This document shows, piece after piece, positions 55,061-64,000 of a stretch of DNA of 64,000 bases. The position numbers and the translations under genes are program-made. This DNA comes from Kitagawia praeruptora. Lineage: Eukaryota > Streptophyta > Magnoliopsida > Apiales > Apiaceae. Every line of letters begins with the position of its first letter. The stretch's first letter is position 1. The stretch covers positions 136,184,501 through 136,248,500 of the forward strand of contig CM075347.1 in NCBI GenBank assembly GCA_037693485.1. Reading direction: 5' to 3'. The notes beneath the pieces were generated by a model that ran no database searches, had not been told where the DNA came from, and saw only the letters and a list, made by a program, of their open reading frames with translations.

Positions 55061-57295
55061 CTGATTATTAGTTTTAAGGATCCAGACTTGCTTGGATCCT
55101 TTGGCTTTCTTAATTCTGTTAGCTTTTGCAGCGGAATTCAAATTAACAGAGTTTAAGCTAACTTTTTCAGAGTTTACATTTGCAGAGTTTACTTTAACCC
55201 ATTTCAAATTTGGTTTGGGTTCATAGTAATTATAATAAATAGCATGATAATCTCTGCAAGTGTAAATAGAATGCCAAGTACTTCCACAGTGTTTGCATAA
55301 AGTCTGTGGTCTAGTTCTCACATAATCACTCTTTACTGCAGTTTTAGAAGGCAAAGAATTAATGTTCTTATTCTTACTGCAGAAACTAGCAAGATGATTA
55401 GTGCTACCACAATTAAAGCATGTTTTTCTAGGAGCTAATGAAGCAAGCATTGGCTTAATTCCTGATGTGATGCCTACTTTTCCATTTTTGTTTTTCTTAG
55501 GCAATCTCTGTTTGTTGACAGATTTTATCTCCTTAAGCTTATGCTTGAGTTGTTTATCTGTCATTAAACCAATGTTAGCCTCTTTAACAAAAGTTTTAGC
55601 ATATGACTCTCTAACAGCCTTTTTCTGTGCTTCAGTCTTAGGTCCACCTGTTCCCATGACATTACCCTCAGATGAACAATGTGGTCTAACCTTTACCTGA
55701 TTTTCAAATCTAAGCTCATCTCCTACAGAGTAACCTAGACCTACTGTGTCTGACTGAAACACTTCTTGAGTGTCTTTACCAGAGTGTGTCCAAGTTTTAA
55801 TGATGTGTTTGGTATCCTCCAATTCAGTTTCTAGTTGCTTATACTTACCTAGCAACTCCTGTTCAATAAACACTGCATCATCTCTCTCTCTTTGAATTTT
55901 ATTCATGTTCTCTAGCTGTTCCTCAACAAATTTATTTCTTTCTTTGAGTTGAGAGCACTCAGACTTTATCCTTTCATTTTCTAAAGTCTGATCCCTATAA
56001 CTGATATGTAATGCCTTAAGATAAATTCTCAATTCAGTTATATTATCAGTGTTATAAGCATAGGTAGTTGGGGGTACCTTGAGATCATCATTTTCAGTCT
56101 GAGTAGTAGCCATGAGAGCATAGTTGACTTCCTCATCTGAATCTGAAGTGTCTGCCCAATCTCTGCCTTTGGTGTAGAGTGCCTTTTCAGTTTTACCCTT
56201 CTTGCACTCAGGAGCATAGTGACCCATCTCCTTACACTTGTAGCATTGAATTTCAGACTTATCTTTCTTACCAGATTTGAAGTCCTTTCCCTCAGATTTC
56301 TTGAAATTCCTCTTGTCAGACTTTGAGTAGTCCTTGGAGAATCTCTTTCCCTTCTTGAAGTTCTTGTATCCCATCTTCTTGAAGGTCTTTACCATCAATG
56401 CAGCCATTTGCATCATCTCTTCATCATCTTCAGAATCAGATGATCCATCAGTGTTTGAGTCAACATCAGTGTTTGATGACTCATTCTCTGAATGTATGAC
56501 TAAGGCTTTTCCTTTTGCCTTTCTCCTTGATGCCTCCTTCTTTGATGGTTTCTCCTCAACCTTAAGAGCAACAGACTTTGACTTTCTACTAGATCTATTG
56601 TTTCTCTGCTCCAATTCCAATTCATGGGTTTTGAGCAGCCCATAAATTTCATCAATCTCTGTTTCACCAAGTTCATAATTATCTCTTATAGTGGTTGTTT
56701 TCACATCCCACTTTTCAGGTAGAGAAAGAAGAAACTTGAGATTTGAGTCTTCTAAATCATACTCTTTGTTAACCAATGACAAATCATTGAGCAGTTTGCA
56801 GAATCTGTCAAATGTTTCTGTCATGGTTTCATCAGACTTTGCCTCAAAGTGCTCATACTCCTGAGTGAGTATGTTTCTTCTGTTTTTCTTGATTGTAGGA
56901 GTTCCTTGACACCTAACCTCAAGTGCATCCCATATTTCCTTTGCAGTTGTGCAGTTAATCACTTTATTAGACATAACATTGTCTAATGCACTGTGAAGTA
57001 AATGTCTCACTTTTGCATCCTTTGCAATAGATGAAAGATCCTCAGCAGTTAGATCTTTCTTTTCCTTTGGAATGACCTTTGATTCCTCACCAGCCGCAGC
57101 AGCAGATAATTTTGTTGGTTTGTGAGGACCTTCATATATTCTATCAAGGTATTCTAGATCTGTAGCCTCCAGAAACATGGTCATTTTCACCTTCCAAATT
57201 GCATACTCTGATGGCCTAAGTATAGGAACCCTTATTGTCTCATACCTACTAACAGTAGTAGGGGTTTTCTCAGATGGTGGAGGTATCTCTGCCAT
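55058..57295 (-). CDS. gag: Sirevirus Gag, intact
   Basis: 745 residues from ATG (MAEIPPPSEKTPTTVSRYET). Residues 20-230 carry the copia UBN2/gag capsid region (WKVKMTMFLEA, KEIWDALEVRCQG, FDRFCKLLNDLS). A basic Lys-rich stretch (300-345) precedes a canonical CCHC zinc knuckle CYKCKEMGHYAPEC (351-364). A coiled-coil-like region spans about 425-500. Two further CCHC-like knuckles lie at 626-639 (CFNCGSTNHLASFC) and 667-680 (CKHCGSTWHSIYTC). Multiple knuckles and the long C-terminal extension are Sirevirus-like. Residues 703-721 repeat VNS/LNS, each encoded with AACTCTG. Gag forms the virus-like particle and packages RNA in the cytoplasm. Confidence 0.95.
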   Translation of the reverse strand: MAEIPPPSEKTPTTVSRYETIRVPILRPSEYAIWKVKMTMFLEATDLEYLDRIYEGPHKPTKLSAAAAGEESKVIPKEKKDLTAEDLSSIAKDAKVRHLLHSALDNVMSNKVINCTTAKEIWDALEVRCQGTPTIKKNRRNILTQEYEHFEAKSDETMTETFDRFCKLLNDLSLVNKEYDLEDSNLKFLLSLPEKWDVKTTTIRDNYELGETEIDEIYGLLKTHELELEQRNNRSSRKSKSVALKVEEKPSKKEASRRKAKGKALVIHSENESSNTDVDSNTDGSSDSEDDEEMMQMAALMVKTFKKMGYKNFKKGKRFSKDYSKSDKRNFKKSEGKDFKSGKKDKSEIQCYKCKEMGHYAPECKKGKTEKALYTKGRDWADTSDSDEEVNYALMATTQTENDDLKVPPTTYAYNTDNITELRIYLKALHISYRDQTLENERIKSECSQLKERNKFVEEQLENMNKIQRERDDAVFIEQELLGKYKQLETELEDTKHIIKTWTHSGKDTQEVFQSDTVGLGYSVGDELRFENQVKVRPHCSSEGNVMGTGGPKTEAQKKAVRESYAKTFVKEANIGLMTDKQLKHKLKEIKSVNKQRLPKKNKNGKVGITSGIKPMLASLAPRKTCFNCGSTNHLASFCSKNKNINSLPSKTAVKSDYVRTRPQTLCKHCGSTWHSIYTCRDYHAIYYNYYEPKPNLKWVKVNSANVNSEKVSLNSVNLNSAAKANRIKKAKGSKQVWILKTNNQ

Positions 57296-57343
57296 TGATT
57301 ACTCTTGTGTTTGGATCTTTAACTGTAATAAAGTAACAGATTA

Positions 57344-57356
57344 GGCTCTGATACCA
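57344..57356 (-). other. Primer-binding site (initiator tRNA-Met)
   Basis: Minus strand TGGTATCAGAGCC, two bases after the 5' LTR. This is the standard plant copia site complementary to the 3' end of initiator methionine tRNA. Confidence 0.95.
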
Positions 57357-57358
57357 CT

Positions 57359-57873
57359 TGTTAGGTCGAATACACAATAAGCAATCAAATACTATATTAG
57401 TAACTTAACAAGAACACACTGTTTAACAATTAAAAACTGTTTGGAATTAATAATTCCTCTCCCGGTGATGTAAATATCACAGAGAGCTGCTTAGGTTACA
57501 ATCAATGAATTTTTCAATGTTCGATTACCCTTCTAGGGTTAACCTAACTGTATTTATAGAACATACAGCTTCGTACAATCAGTAACTGATTCTCCTAAAA
57601 TCAAGCTATACAATTGATATCAATCACGATTGCTTCAGTCTTCCAAGTCAACTCAATCTCTTTGACAGCTTTCCAATCTTCAAAGATATTGCTTCCATAT
57701 TTATCTCAAATCAATCTTCAAACACTGTTGACTCTTCAGACAATACCGCTACAGAGTTTAACAACCTCTGTTGCGCTTCCAGTCAGTGTTTAACTAAACT
57801 CTGACTGCTTCCAGCTAAACTCTGTTTTCTGACTTTAGCTTTCAAACACTGTTCTCATCAATCATTTCTAACA
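57359..57873 (-). repeat. 5' LTR of the Sirevirus
   Basis: 515 bp, matching the other LTR except for four substitutions. Followed on the plus side by the TACTG duplication. Confidence 0.97.
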
Positions 57874-58537
57874 TACTGTTCATGCCAATGAGCTCTGGGG
57901 TCTATTGGCTGGCCTTCGTACTGTCTTTTTCGAAGGGCTTGACAAGGTGGAACTGGAAACAGATAACTCTGAAGCCTTAAAAGAGTGGGAGGATTGGCGT
58001 TGGTTTTTAGACCCAAACCACTCAAGGGTCATTCAGCAATTAGAACAAAGGAAGAAAGATAAGAAACTCAAGTTGGTAACTCAAGTTTGTGAAGAGAGCC
58101 AGAATAGGCTAGCTCAATATCGGGCAATAGAAGGGGCTAGGAGTAGGTTTTTCGTAGATCTTTTGGTCGTGTTAGAGAGTTTTGGAGGGCAGATATGGGG
58201 CTAGGCTCTGTTAATAGCCATCTTTGATGAGTTTTCTGAAGAAGAGTATAATAACATGCAAGAACATGAGATTCTTAATGAGGATGGGGCTATGGATGTT
58301 GGGTTTGGGGAAGATTCAGATGATGATGAAGGGGCCTGGATTGTGCATGATGTTAACAGGGTTAATGGGGGAGGTTGTAATCAAGACCACATTATGATTG
58401 GTTTGCCTGCAATGCGTGGTATTCAGGGGGTTGCTGAGATTGGTTCGAGTGTTTGTGATGAGCTTGGTTCTAGTGGTGCTGGTGCTTCAGTTCAAGTTCC
58501 GAAAGAAACAGGGGATGCTGAGATGCAGGAAGATTGA

Positions 58538-58762
58538 TATTGTCAATTAGTTTAACATGTTGCTAGTGCTGCCGTTTTATTTTATGTTTTTATGTTTAAG
58601 TCCAGTTTAATTAAGTCCTTGAACTCTATGTGTTAAGTTGATTGGTCTCATTGGTTTTTGATGGTTTTGTGGTTGTTGTCTAAGCCCAAGTTGGTGTAGT
58701 GGGCTAGACTGGATATTAAGGCTTGGCCTTTTATTAATATATTTTGCTTTCCAAAAAAAAAC
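58538..58762 (+). other. LINE-like 3' untranslated region and A-tail
   Basis: Ends TTTTATTAATATATTTTGCT TTCC followed by nine A (58753-58761), the usual 3' end of plant L1-type retrotransposons. It shows that the RNase H-like sequence reached this place by retroposition. Confidence 0.7.
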
Positions 58763-59339
58763 ATAAAAAGTATAATGAATATTTGAAAAAAATTATATAT
58801 TACTAAATAGTAATATAATTTATTGTTTAATTGTATGTTGCTAAAATACCAATTTGGTACTTTTTTAAAAAATTGTGATGATTTAGTATATTAAATAATC
58901 TATTTTTTTTAACTTTTTAAACTCAATTATCCACAAATTTGCTATGAATTTTGTTAATATTATTTTTTGAAGAGATATGTGAAATTTATATAAATATAAG
59001 CAATATTTATGTTTTATTCTTAAACAAATATGGTTGTGGATATGCTATTGGTTATATATAATAAATGTATATTTTAGGTAACAAATGGTATATAGTTGTT
59101 TGTCGGTTATAACCATTTTGATTCTTAGATGGACATGAAATTTATTATATATTATAATAAATATTGTACATATATAGTTGGTTGTTGATTGTGAATAGAA
59201 GTGAATGAGATATTCTTTTTTTCAAGGCAACTTTTTTGCAAGGCCACCTTATAATAGAATACCTTATAATAGAATAGAGTATACATAATAAGAATAGAAT
59301 AGAATAAAAGAATATTATGAGTATACTCATAATATTATG
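58763..59339. other. AT-rich flank
   Basis: No gene. Contains GTTGTTTGTCGGTTATAACC and GTTGGTTGTTGATTGTGAAT, members of the small repeat family also found at 17920 and 18235. Short GAATAGAATA and ACTCATAATATTATGAGTAT repeats at 59250-59350. Confidence 0.45.
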
Positions 59340-59514
59340 AGTATGTACATAATAAAATAGAGTGTAAGCTACATGTCTCATGATTCATGTATATAAAAGA
59401 AATAAGGAAATGTTAACACTAAGTTGTATTACTTATCTCATCCAAATATACAATTTAAGAAGTGATAATTTAAGAAGTGATAAGTTGGACGTACACAAAA
59501 AATTAGTTACAAAT

Positions 59515-59963
59515 ATGGCATTCTAAAAAATCATCATTTTTAGCATTTTCTTAATGTTCTTCTCAATTCTCTGTCGAGGCATTGATCATCCTTTACACAG
59601 TAAGATAACTTTATAATTACATGCTATAAAGATTCTAATACTTAAAGTATTTAACAACAAAATTTGTCAAACAATTTCTATATTTTGTATGTTGTCATTT
59701 ACAAAATTTTTAAAAAATAAATAATTATAAATTTCGAGGTCAATATTTAGTTGATTTGCCTATAATTTTTTCATAAAAAATTTAAATAGCAACATAGTAT
59801 TTTTGTTAAATTATTACAAGCATTGTAAAAATGGTTATTTTTTTTTTGTGCATGATCATCATGTCGCATCTGTCCTGCTAGAAAATGTTGTTGGTTGATA
59901 TTTTGCTACCAAGAGAAAAATGAACATGACAAAATTGTTACCACTCATTCGAGCCATCCTTGA
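59515..59963 (+). pseudogene. Decayed paralogue of the cysteine-rich peptide gene
   Basis: Exon 1 begins ATGGCATTC then TAA, so the signal peptide is stopped at codon 4, and it also carries a deletion before GATCATCCTTTACACA and the donor GTAAGAT. The acceptor GTGCAG has become GTGCAT. Exon 2 still reads CRICPARKCCWLIFCYQEKN and EHDKIVTTHSSHP to the same TGA, in the frame predicted by splicing the intact copy, with five of six cysteines kept. Exon 2 differences from the intact copy include Pro to Arg, Trp to Leu and Cys to Tyr. Confidence 0.75.
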
Positions 59964-60216
59964 TAGATGGAATAAAGCTTTCAAATCAATTATGCATTAA
60001 ATATGAGCATATATAGTACTTTCGAAAAATAAATGCAATAACTTTAATTTATTTTCTCCACATAATTATTAAGTATCATATGAACATATGTATGGATAAG
60101 ATGTTTTAACTTTCAAATATGTCAAAATTTTATATCTAATACTAATTTAGTGTTTTAGATGTCAAAATACTGTCACGTAAAAAATAATTGTCAATCAAAT
60201 AAAGGCACAAAGAAAC

Positions 60217-60932
60217 GAAGTTGTTTTTTTTTTTGACAGAAATCGTACTTGCATTACTTAGAAATGATCAATTTCGAGTACAAGATTAATAAAAGGAGGA
60301 GTGACAGACCACTCTCCAAAGCCTGACATAGAATTTGTGCAGCATTTGCAAGCAAAAGAACCACACGATTCACAGACCGGTAATCGAAAACTAGTAGCAC
60401 TTGATCAACGTGCTTTAGTGATTTAGTCCAAGAAATGGCTTCTTGACAACAGCTCGCTCCAACCTGATCTTCCCTCCAACCCTCAAGCAAATTCCGAACC
60501 AAGTGTTCGGAAGTCTCAGTTGAATAAACTATGGTTAGAGGAACGACACTCCAGCTATCTACGTGCCAGATACCAGCTATAGACATGCCGAAAAAGGAAA
60601 CCCCCAAAGGATGAGCAATACCCCAGCTATCTACGTGCCAGATACCAGCTATAGACATGCCGAAAGTGAAGACCCCCCACAGGTAAAGAACAATATTTGA
60701 TTGTGAGTTGTGAGCTCTTGCAATAATCGTCAGCATCCCAGCTTCGATGCAGACTTTCCAGATCTCGTAGACCTTCATCAAAACCAAACAAACCAAGCAA
60801 ATCAAAACAAATTCTCACAAGGAGAGAAAAACAAACTCTCACAAGGAGAGAGAAAAAAACCCAATAAATGGGTAGGCAAACCAAGCACTCGCAATCCTCA
60901 CAGAAGGAGGAAAGAGATACCATGGAATGTGG
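60217..60932 (-). pseudogene. Retroposed insert with RNase H-like remnant
   Basis: Absent from the paralogous site near 19377. It starts on the plus strand with a T12 run, i.e. a poly(A) tail on the minus strand. The minus frame 60805-60254 ends with a part resembling the C-terminal half of the RNase H domain of plant retrotransposons (WTKSLKHVDQVLLVFDYRSV, NRVVLLLANAAQ). A 50-bp segment with CCAGCTATCTACGTGCCAGA is repeated at about 60552 and 60622. Not functional. Confidence 0.6.
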
Positions 60933-60985
60933 TGTCTGAAAGACCCTTACATTCAAGTTAGCGAAAGATACTAGTTGATGGATAA

Positions 60986-61709
60986 TAGGTAAATAAAAAT
61001 GATATATATATCATTAAAGAATAATTTATCTTTATTAATATTGGTGACATTCTTTCCAACGTATATTGAAATTGCAATAGAATAATCTGATAGTCGGATG
61101 ATTTGACAATCATTTAATCGATGATTGACTAATTGATTATATTACATTTTATCGAATAAGAAATATATGTATGCATCTATAACCTTTATTAATAAGCGAA
61201 ATCCTCTTTTAAAGGCACCTAAAGTTTGGTTCGCACTATATTTTGGTTTTACCCATTTTTGGTTCGCACTATATTTTGGTTTCACCCCTAAAATCCTATT
61301 TTCCCTAGAATACTATGTTGTTTTTTTTTAAAAAAATAGAATAAAAATAGAAATCATATTATAATTATAATTCTTTTTGTAATTTTTATCTTATTATAAT
61401 TATAATTCTTTTATTTGTAATTTTTTTTAAAAAAAATCATATTTCCCCTAGAATACTATGTTCCTTTAAAAAGAGTTAAAAATAGAGTTCTTATGATGAT
61501 TATAATTCTTTTGTTTACAATTTTTTTAACTTGAAAAAACCAACGATCAAAAATCACCAAAAAATAGAGGGTAAAACACCAACGAATACGTAGCCAGATC
61601 GTATAACATTTGATAAAACACTAACGAATCTATAACCTTCATTAATAAATTTCTGTTTAATGATATTTTCGTAACAAATTTGGTTTCACCCTTATTTCAT
61701 CACAGATTC
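60986..61709. other. Intergenic; Helitron-like 5' motifs
   Basis: TCTATAACCTTTATTAATAA (61171) and TCTATAACCTTCATTAATAA (61628) resemble Helitron 5' ends and bracket a stretch with TTGGTTCGCACTATATTTTG repeated twice. No hairpin-CTRR end was found. No gene. Confidence 0.35.
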
Positions 61710-62985
61710 TGTTGAGTATTGAATACGATAAGAGAATACAGAGGGGGGTGAATGGATTCTCGAACTTTTCTTCTTCGAGTCTATGTAGCAAGAGTGTTTG
61801 TGTGTGCAAGATTGAAGGTGCGGATAAAGAATAACACAATATCACTTTAATCTAATGTATTATTAGATAAAGGTTGATACAATCTGTGAATACAAATGAT
61901 AGTATTCTCAGCTTCGTTTTTCTCAGAGAGATACAACTTGGTGTATGAAAAACTTGACTCACAAAGTTACTAAGTTCAGAAGTGAGGCTGTGTCCTTATA
62001 GAACATGGATACAGCCTACTTACTGCAAATAAGGTACCTAAACAAATTACTTTCTAGTCTGTCTATCATTTTTGAGTAAGTGTCCAAACGGTTACAGATT
62101 TGACTTTGCAAAGCCTGTTTAGATCCACTTCTTTAGCTCCTTGTCTCTTCTATATCTCTCCAAGCTTCCTTGTAGGCTTTCCAGAGCACGTTACAGATTG
62201 TGGTCCATAAAGTGTATTGGCTTGTTGCAGGTTTCTGACTTGTACAATTTCTTCAGTATTTTGTCTCCAAGAATGTATTCGAGAAGTGACTAAGTAAGTG
62301 ATTCGAGAACTGGAATTGACTTGATCGATAACTCTGAGTTCTCGAACACTGTTATATTGACATATCGAACCACTTCTCGAATAGCTCTTTTCCATCAGGA
62401 TTCCTTGACTTGTCGAATAGAACATTTGACTTATCGAATCCTCGAGATATCAAATAGCTTTTTGAGTCCTTGAGATATCGAATGGAACTTTGACTTGTTG
62501 ACTCCTTGAGAACTCGAATACTACTTTGACTTGTTGACTTCCTGAGTTCTCGAATAGAGTACATAGACATATCGAATCTCTGAGATATCGAATGAGATAT
62601 CGAACAGTATATACAGAGATATCGAATAGTGTCCTGAGATATCGAATCCCTGACTTCTCGAATGCTGGACTTCTCGAATAGACAAATATACTTCTCGAAT
62701 TGGTACTTAGGCAAATTCTTCATTTCTTCAAATCCCAACTGTGATTATTTGACAGCCTTTATCTTCTTGCTTGAGGCATGAACCTTGGAACTTCTTTCAA
62801 GCATTATTCTAGACTCTATAAGTACAGTTACACAACTAGGATTTGATGCCTACTACAAGTACAATACAAATAGAAACTCTACAACTAGAGGTTCCCTCAG
62901 TTAAGAGGTCATGTAAGTAATGCAAAGCATTACAAACAATTAGGCTTGTTATTAGATGTATACAGGCATGCCTCTGTGACTAACA
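61710..62985 (-). repeat. 3' LTR of a second Sirevirus, about 1276 bp
   Basis: Starts TGTTGAGTATTGAATACGAT and ends CTCTGTGACTAACA, followed by a polypurine tract on the minus strand (AATTTGGGGGAGAT). The 5-bp left flank is GATTC. Within 62270-62700 a TCGAA-core motif (CTTCTCGAAT, GAGATATCGAAT) recurs about 18 times. The element runs past the right window edge, so the other LTR and the matching GATTC are not visible. Confidence 0.85.
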
Positions 62986-63143
62986 ATCTCCCCCAAATTG
63001 TGAGTAAGACCCTTAGTCACAATTTCATGTCTGATAACAAGCCTAACATACATAAAGATAAAACTTTAAAAGTACAGGTATGTAGATTGATTGAGCACAT
63101 GAATGAAGTTACAAGATAAATAATCTTACAGTATGATGAAATA

Positions 63144-64000
63144 CTAGCCATTCTCATTTGATTCCATCTCCATTGCCTTGGCCTGTAAATCATCATATGC
63201 TTTCTGTTTTCTTTCCTTCTCCCTCCTTGCATTCTCATCCATAGCTCTTATGATTTCTGCCATAGCATCCAGTTCTTCGAGTAGAATAGAGTTTTTGAAA
63301 TCTTCAAGTACTGGCTTTAGAATGTTGGCAGGATAGTGACTGAGTAGATTCATTCTGATATTGACATTGTCTCCATTTCTCCTCCTATACTTCACCATAT
63401 AGGGATAAAACTGAACTCTACACAATCCCTTGGCCCTTAGCTTATCTGCTTCAACTTCCAGCCTATCAATCTCCTTCTCCCTTTCTAGCCATTTCTCAAA
63501 GCACCCCTTTCTTATCTTCTCAGCACAGTCTCTCTTCATTTTTACAAAATCAATCAACTCCAGCTTCCATACTTTCTCCACTTTGTCTTCAGAATCCAAT
63601 AATGCAATGACACTGTCCTTGTTTGAATTTCTTCTCCCTTCCATCAGTATATTTAATCTCAAGGCAGTTATTCATAATGGCAGCATAGTAGATTCTTTGA
63701 GCTCTTAGATATTGCAATTGGTCTTCATCAAAGTCTTCATCTAATGGTTGGAGTTTTAAGCCTGGATATATTGTTAGGGCCCTTGACCTGGATGACTTTA
63801 CTCTCCTAGCAGCATGCTTGAGTTTAAACTTTTTCACTCGATTGTTTGGCAGAAACTTCTGACCTTTGTTGGCTGACCATAGTAGTGTTCCATTAGCAGT
63901 TTGCTTTTTGAAACATACATATGGTTTCTTGACTTGAATCCCTTTCTCTTCTTGAGGTAGTAAAACACTTGCAGAGGCCAGAGATGTAGATTTTGATGAA
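63144..64000 (-). pseudogene. C-terminal part of ORF3 of the second Sirevirus, frameshifted
   Basis: From the window edge one minus frame is open to 63589 (PYVCFKKQTANGTLLWSANK, VKKFKLKHAARRVKSSRSRA, DGREKKFKQ). The sense then passes to another frame (DSVIALLDSEDKVEKVWKLE, LSHYPANILKPVLEDF, ending MEMESNENG at 63144). A one-base frameshift lies near 63610-63620. Position before the polypurine tract and the layout (basic stretch, DG-x-KFK, IxL, charged helical tail) match the end of ORF3 in the first element. The start is outside the window. Confidence 0.65.

Larger units (their letters stand above)
45412..57873 (-). mobile_element. Sirevirus-type Ty1/copia retrotransposon, 12462 bp, complete
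   Basis: Two 515-bp LTRs (45412-45926 and 57359-57873), each TGTTA...TAACA, are flanked by the 5-bp duplication TACTG (45407-45411, 57874-57878). I count four mismatches between the LTRs, so the insertion is young. Minus-strand order is 5' LTR, primer-binding site, gag, pol (protease, integrase, RT, RNase H), a 2-kb spacer, a third large ORF, polypurine tract, 3' LTR. Copia domain order, extra zinc knuckles in gag and a large ORF after pol indicate the Sirevirus lineage. All three ORFs are open. Confidence 0.95.
45240..58537 (+). pseudogene. RNase H-like gene split by the Sirevirus insertion
   Basis: The 5' part (45240-45411) reads MEKGWDFPREGFVKVNVHAL, then GIGIVVRDDEGVIIKMISGS. The 3' part (57879-58537) continues the same frame with HANELWGLLAGLRTVFFEGL and KVELETDNSEALKEWE, then a charged helical region and an acidic tail. 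Without the 12.5-kb insert and one copy of its TACTG duplication the frame is 277 codons including stop. This is the RVT_3/RNase H fold of plant non-LTR retrotransposons and related genes. Two of the expected acidic catalytic residues (Glu in NELW, Asp in ETDN) are present, but the first Asp position reads VNVHA, so His replaces Asp. One TAG (58202-58204) also interrupts the 3' half. It may be a LINE-derived or retroposed gene that was already decaying when it was hit. Confidence 0.8.
59340..60985 (+). repeat. Segmental duplication, right copy (partner 18400-19442)
   Basis: Direct-orientation copy of the peptide locus, interrupted by a retroposed insert at about 60217-60930 that the left copy lacks. 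Confidence 0.88.

Noticed and set aside
62352..62738. 128-codon minus frame with Ser-Ile-Arg repeats
   Set aside because: Translation of the TCGAA motif array in the second Sirevirus LTR.
1..64000. Assigning a species or family
   Set aside because: Transposon types and short gene fragments suggest a eudicot, but nothing in the window is diagnostic without database comparison.

Overview
This is a nuclear window from a flowering plant, most likely a eudicot. It is AT-rich, its genes have introns, and it holds plant-type transposable elements of nearly every class: CACTA, hAT, Mutator-like, Stowaway-like MITE, Helitron, SINE, RTE and L1 LINEs, and Ty1/copia Sireviruses. The species cannot be fixed from the sequence. 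An asterid such as the carrot/celery family is only a guess.

Cellular genes are few. They are a two-exon GH17 beta-1,3-glucanase (11096-12302, +), a CKS1 cyclin-dependent-kinase regulatory subunit (28429-28695, -), and a previously unframed two-exon gene for a small secreted cysteine-rich peptide (18630-19126, +). A decayed copy of that peptide gene lies 40 kb away (59515-59963). Everything else recognisable is a mobile element or a gene fragment carried by one.

Layout. 0.8-2.4 kb: end of a CACTA-like element abutting a truncated hAT element. 3.5-10.9 kb: a Mutator-like inverted-repeat element with an internal tandem duplication. One copy was split by a 3.9-kb CACTA element carrying ascorbate peroxidase and receptor-kinase fragments; the other holds a SINE that is itself split by an hAT MITE. 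11.1-13.0 kb: the glucanase and two MITEs. 13.5-16.0 kb: three elements nested in TA microsatellites, one with a 29-bp minisatellite and a G-rich block. 16.6-17.3 kb: dead copia pol. 18.1-19.8 kb: the cysteine-rich peptide locus. 20.3-22.9 kb: an hAT element filled with a 176-bp satellite. 23-29.4 kb: AT-rich DNA with Helitron termini, then CKS1. 29.7-36.6 kb: a Helitron carrying ribosomal protein eL18, CrRLK1L kinase and GDSL lipase fragments. 37-41 kb: small hAT, MITE, RTE LINE and Helitron. 41.3-58.8 kb: a 5'-truncated L1 LINE followed by an RNase H-like gene that is split by a young 12.5-kb Sirevirus (45412-57873, minus strand). 59-61 kb: paralogous copy of the 18-19.8 kb locus with a retroposed insert. 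61.7-64 kb: 3' LTR and accessory ORF of a second Sirevirus running off the window.

The most unusual signals are three. First, the peptide gene, whose correct frame appears only after splicing and is kept in its paralogue. Second, a short motif (AAAC[A/T]CTG and its complement) that recurs through the LTR, the untranslated spacer and all three ORFs of the Sirevirus, always in the same codon phase at the sites I read, while the second Sirevirus shows a comparable but different motif (TCGAA core). Third, the 1222-codon intact accessory ORF of the Sirevirus, which looks nuclear rather than envelope-like.
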